In this document: piece by piece, positions 63,550 through 64,000 of the stretch
Layout: every line of letters starts with the position of its first letter
Position numbering within the stretch: the stretch's first letter is position 1
DNA from: Pseudomonas sp. HN11
GTDB lineage: Bacteria; Pseudomonadota; Gammaproteobacteria; Pseudomonadales; Pseudomonadaceae
Assembly (NCBI RefSeq): GCF_021390155.1
Contig: NZ_CP089985.1
Location: 4,723,001-4,787,000, forward strand
DNA length: 64,000 nt
Direction of reading: 5' to 3'
Notes under the pieces: model-generated
What the model saw: the letters and a program-made list of their open reading frames with translations, nothing else
The model's database searches: none
What the model was told of the DNA's origin: nothing
Translations under genes and position numbers: made by a program

Positions 63550-64000
63550 TTACGTGGAAGGCGATTCCAGCGGCGGTTGCTCGCTACTGTGCTTGCGCTT
63601 GTTGCCCATGCGCACGCCGATGTCCATCAGGAACTGGAAGAACCCTTCCTGATCTTCCAGCACATTGCTCCAGAACGGCGAGTGGTACAGCGCCACGGCG
63701 CCGTGCACCAAAGCCCAGGCGGCGCAGTAGTGGAAATACGGGGGCACGTCTTCGAGCTTGCCTTCGCTGATGCGGCCCTTGATCAACAAGGTCAGGCGTT
63801 CGAAGTTCGAAGCACGGATCTTGTGCAGTTCCTCGACCATCTCCGGCACCTGATGGCCCTTGACCACCTTTTCTTCCAGGCGGTCGAACAGGCGGTAGCG
63901 CTGCGGGTCACGCATACGGAACTCGAAGTAGGCACGGGACAGGGCTTCCTTGTCCTTGTCCACATCCGCCGAATGCAGCAGCTCGTTCAAGTCGCGCTCG
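63550..64000 (-). CDS. TetR-family regulator, C-terminal part (5' beyond window)
   Basis: The frame is open to the right window edge; about 150 residues of the C-terminal helical ligand domain are visible (YFEFRMRDPQRYRLFDRLE, AAWALVHGAVALYHSPFW). The DNA-binding HTH is outside the window, so the family call rests on the C-domain. It precedes moaA on the same strand with a 115-bp gap. Confidence 0.75.
   Translation of the reverse strand, partial: ERDLNELLHSADVDKDKEALSRAYFEFRMRDPQRYRLFDRLEEKVVKGHQVPEMVEELHKIRASNFERLTLLIKGRISEGKLEDVPPYFHYCAAWALVHGAVALYHSPFWSNVLEDQEGFFQFLMDIGVRMGNKRKHSSEQPPLESPST

Noticed and set aside
1..64000. CRISPR arrays, rRNA genes and insertion sequences
   Set aside because: No regularly spaced repeats, rRNA signatures or transposase genes were seen in the window.

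Overview
The window is chromosomal DNA of a Pseudomonas, most likely of the P. fluorescens group. The grounds are high GC, GTG/TTG starts next to strong Shine-Dalgarno sequences, the paired GTGGGAGC/GCTCCCAC REP elements typical of that group, and the gene content: prpR-prpB-prpC-acnD-prpF-prpD, thrH, APS-reductase-type cysH, etfBA with a divergent ETF-QO gene, an ATP-grasp/alpha-E/transglutaminase operon, and araFGH. Assignments come from reading translations and motifs; no database search was possible.

Layout. 1-7448 (minus): methylcitrate-cycle operon led by its GntR-type regulator, cut by the window edge inside prpD. 7721-10781 (plus): retropepsin-like protease, inactive transglutaminase membrane protein and RimK-like ligase. 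10883-14723: pabB, a HigBA toxin-antitoxin pair, thrH and cysH. 14959-17324: an NCS1 transporter and an Asp/Glu/hydantoin racemase homologue behind a probable sigma-54 promoter, followed by a LysR gene and an SDR. 19178-22306: a HAD phosphatase, DUF2784 and DUF4337 proteins, a start-less small membrane ORF and a lipoprotein. 22386-25008 is the accessory part: a structured leader ahead of a small DUF3077/DUF6124-like gene, an AT-rich orphan AAA ATPase with the debris of an overlapping second gene, and tRNA-Ser(GGA).

25329-32169: crotonase, acyltransferase, CorA, a class I amidotransferase, and a FadB-like/thiolase pair. 32560-36823: a 31-residue membrane peptide, a cytochrome c, and a second transglutaminase/ATP-grasp operon. 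A candidate sRNA lies at about 37052-37131. 37239-43457: rraB, a START protein, a YkgJ protein, a MocR regulator, OmpA/DUF4398 lipoproteins and a periplasmic binding protein. 43528-47380: etfA, etfB and divergent ETF-QO. 47498-54878: AraC regulator with an alcohol dehydrogenase, then IclR regulator and an arabinose-type ABC transporter with an SDR. 55055-56887: GNAT and three small genes of unknown role. 56937-61103: GntR/ADP-ribosylglycohydrolase/NCS1/PfkB nucleoside operon. 61174-64000: DUF1285, DUF4823, moaA and a cut TetR gene.

Many genes serve acyl-CoA and propionate oxidation: the methylcitrate cycle, crotonases, FadB/thiolase and the ETF chain that passes their electrons to ubiquinone. 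The most interesting parts for follow-up are the switch-like leader at 22400-22641, the orphan AAA ATPase with its broken partner, the racemase homologue lacking one catalytic cysteine, the candidate sRNA, the ADP-ribosylglycohydrolase operon, and the paired palindromes between etfB and the ETF-QO gene.
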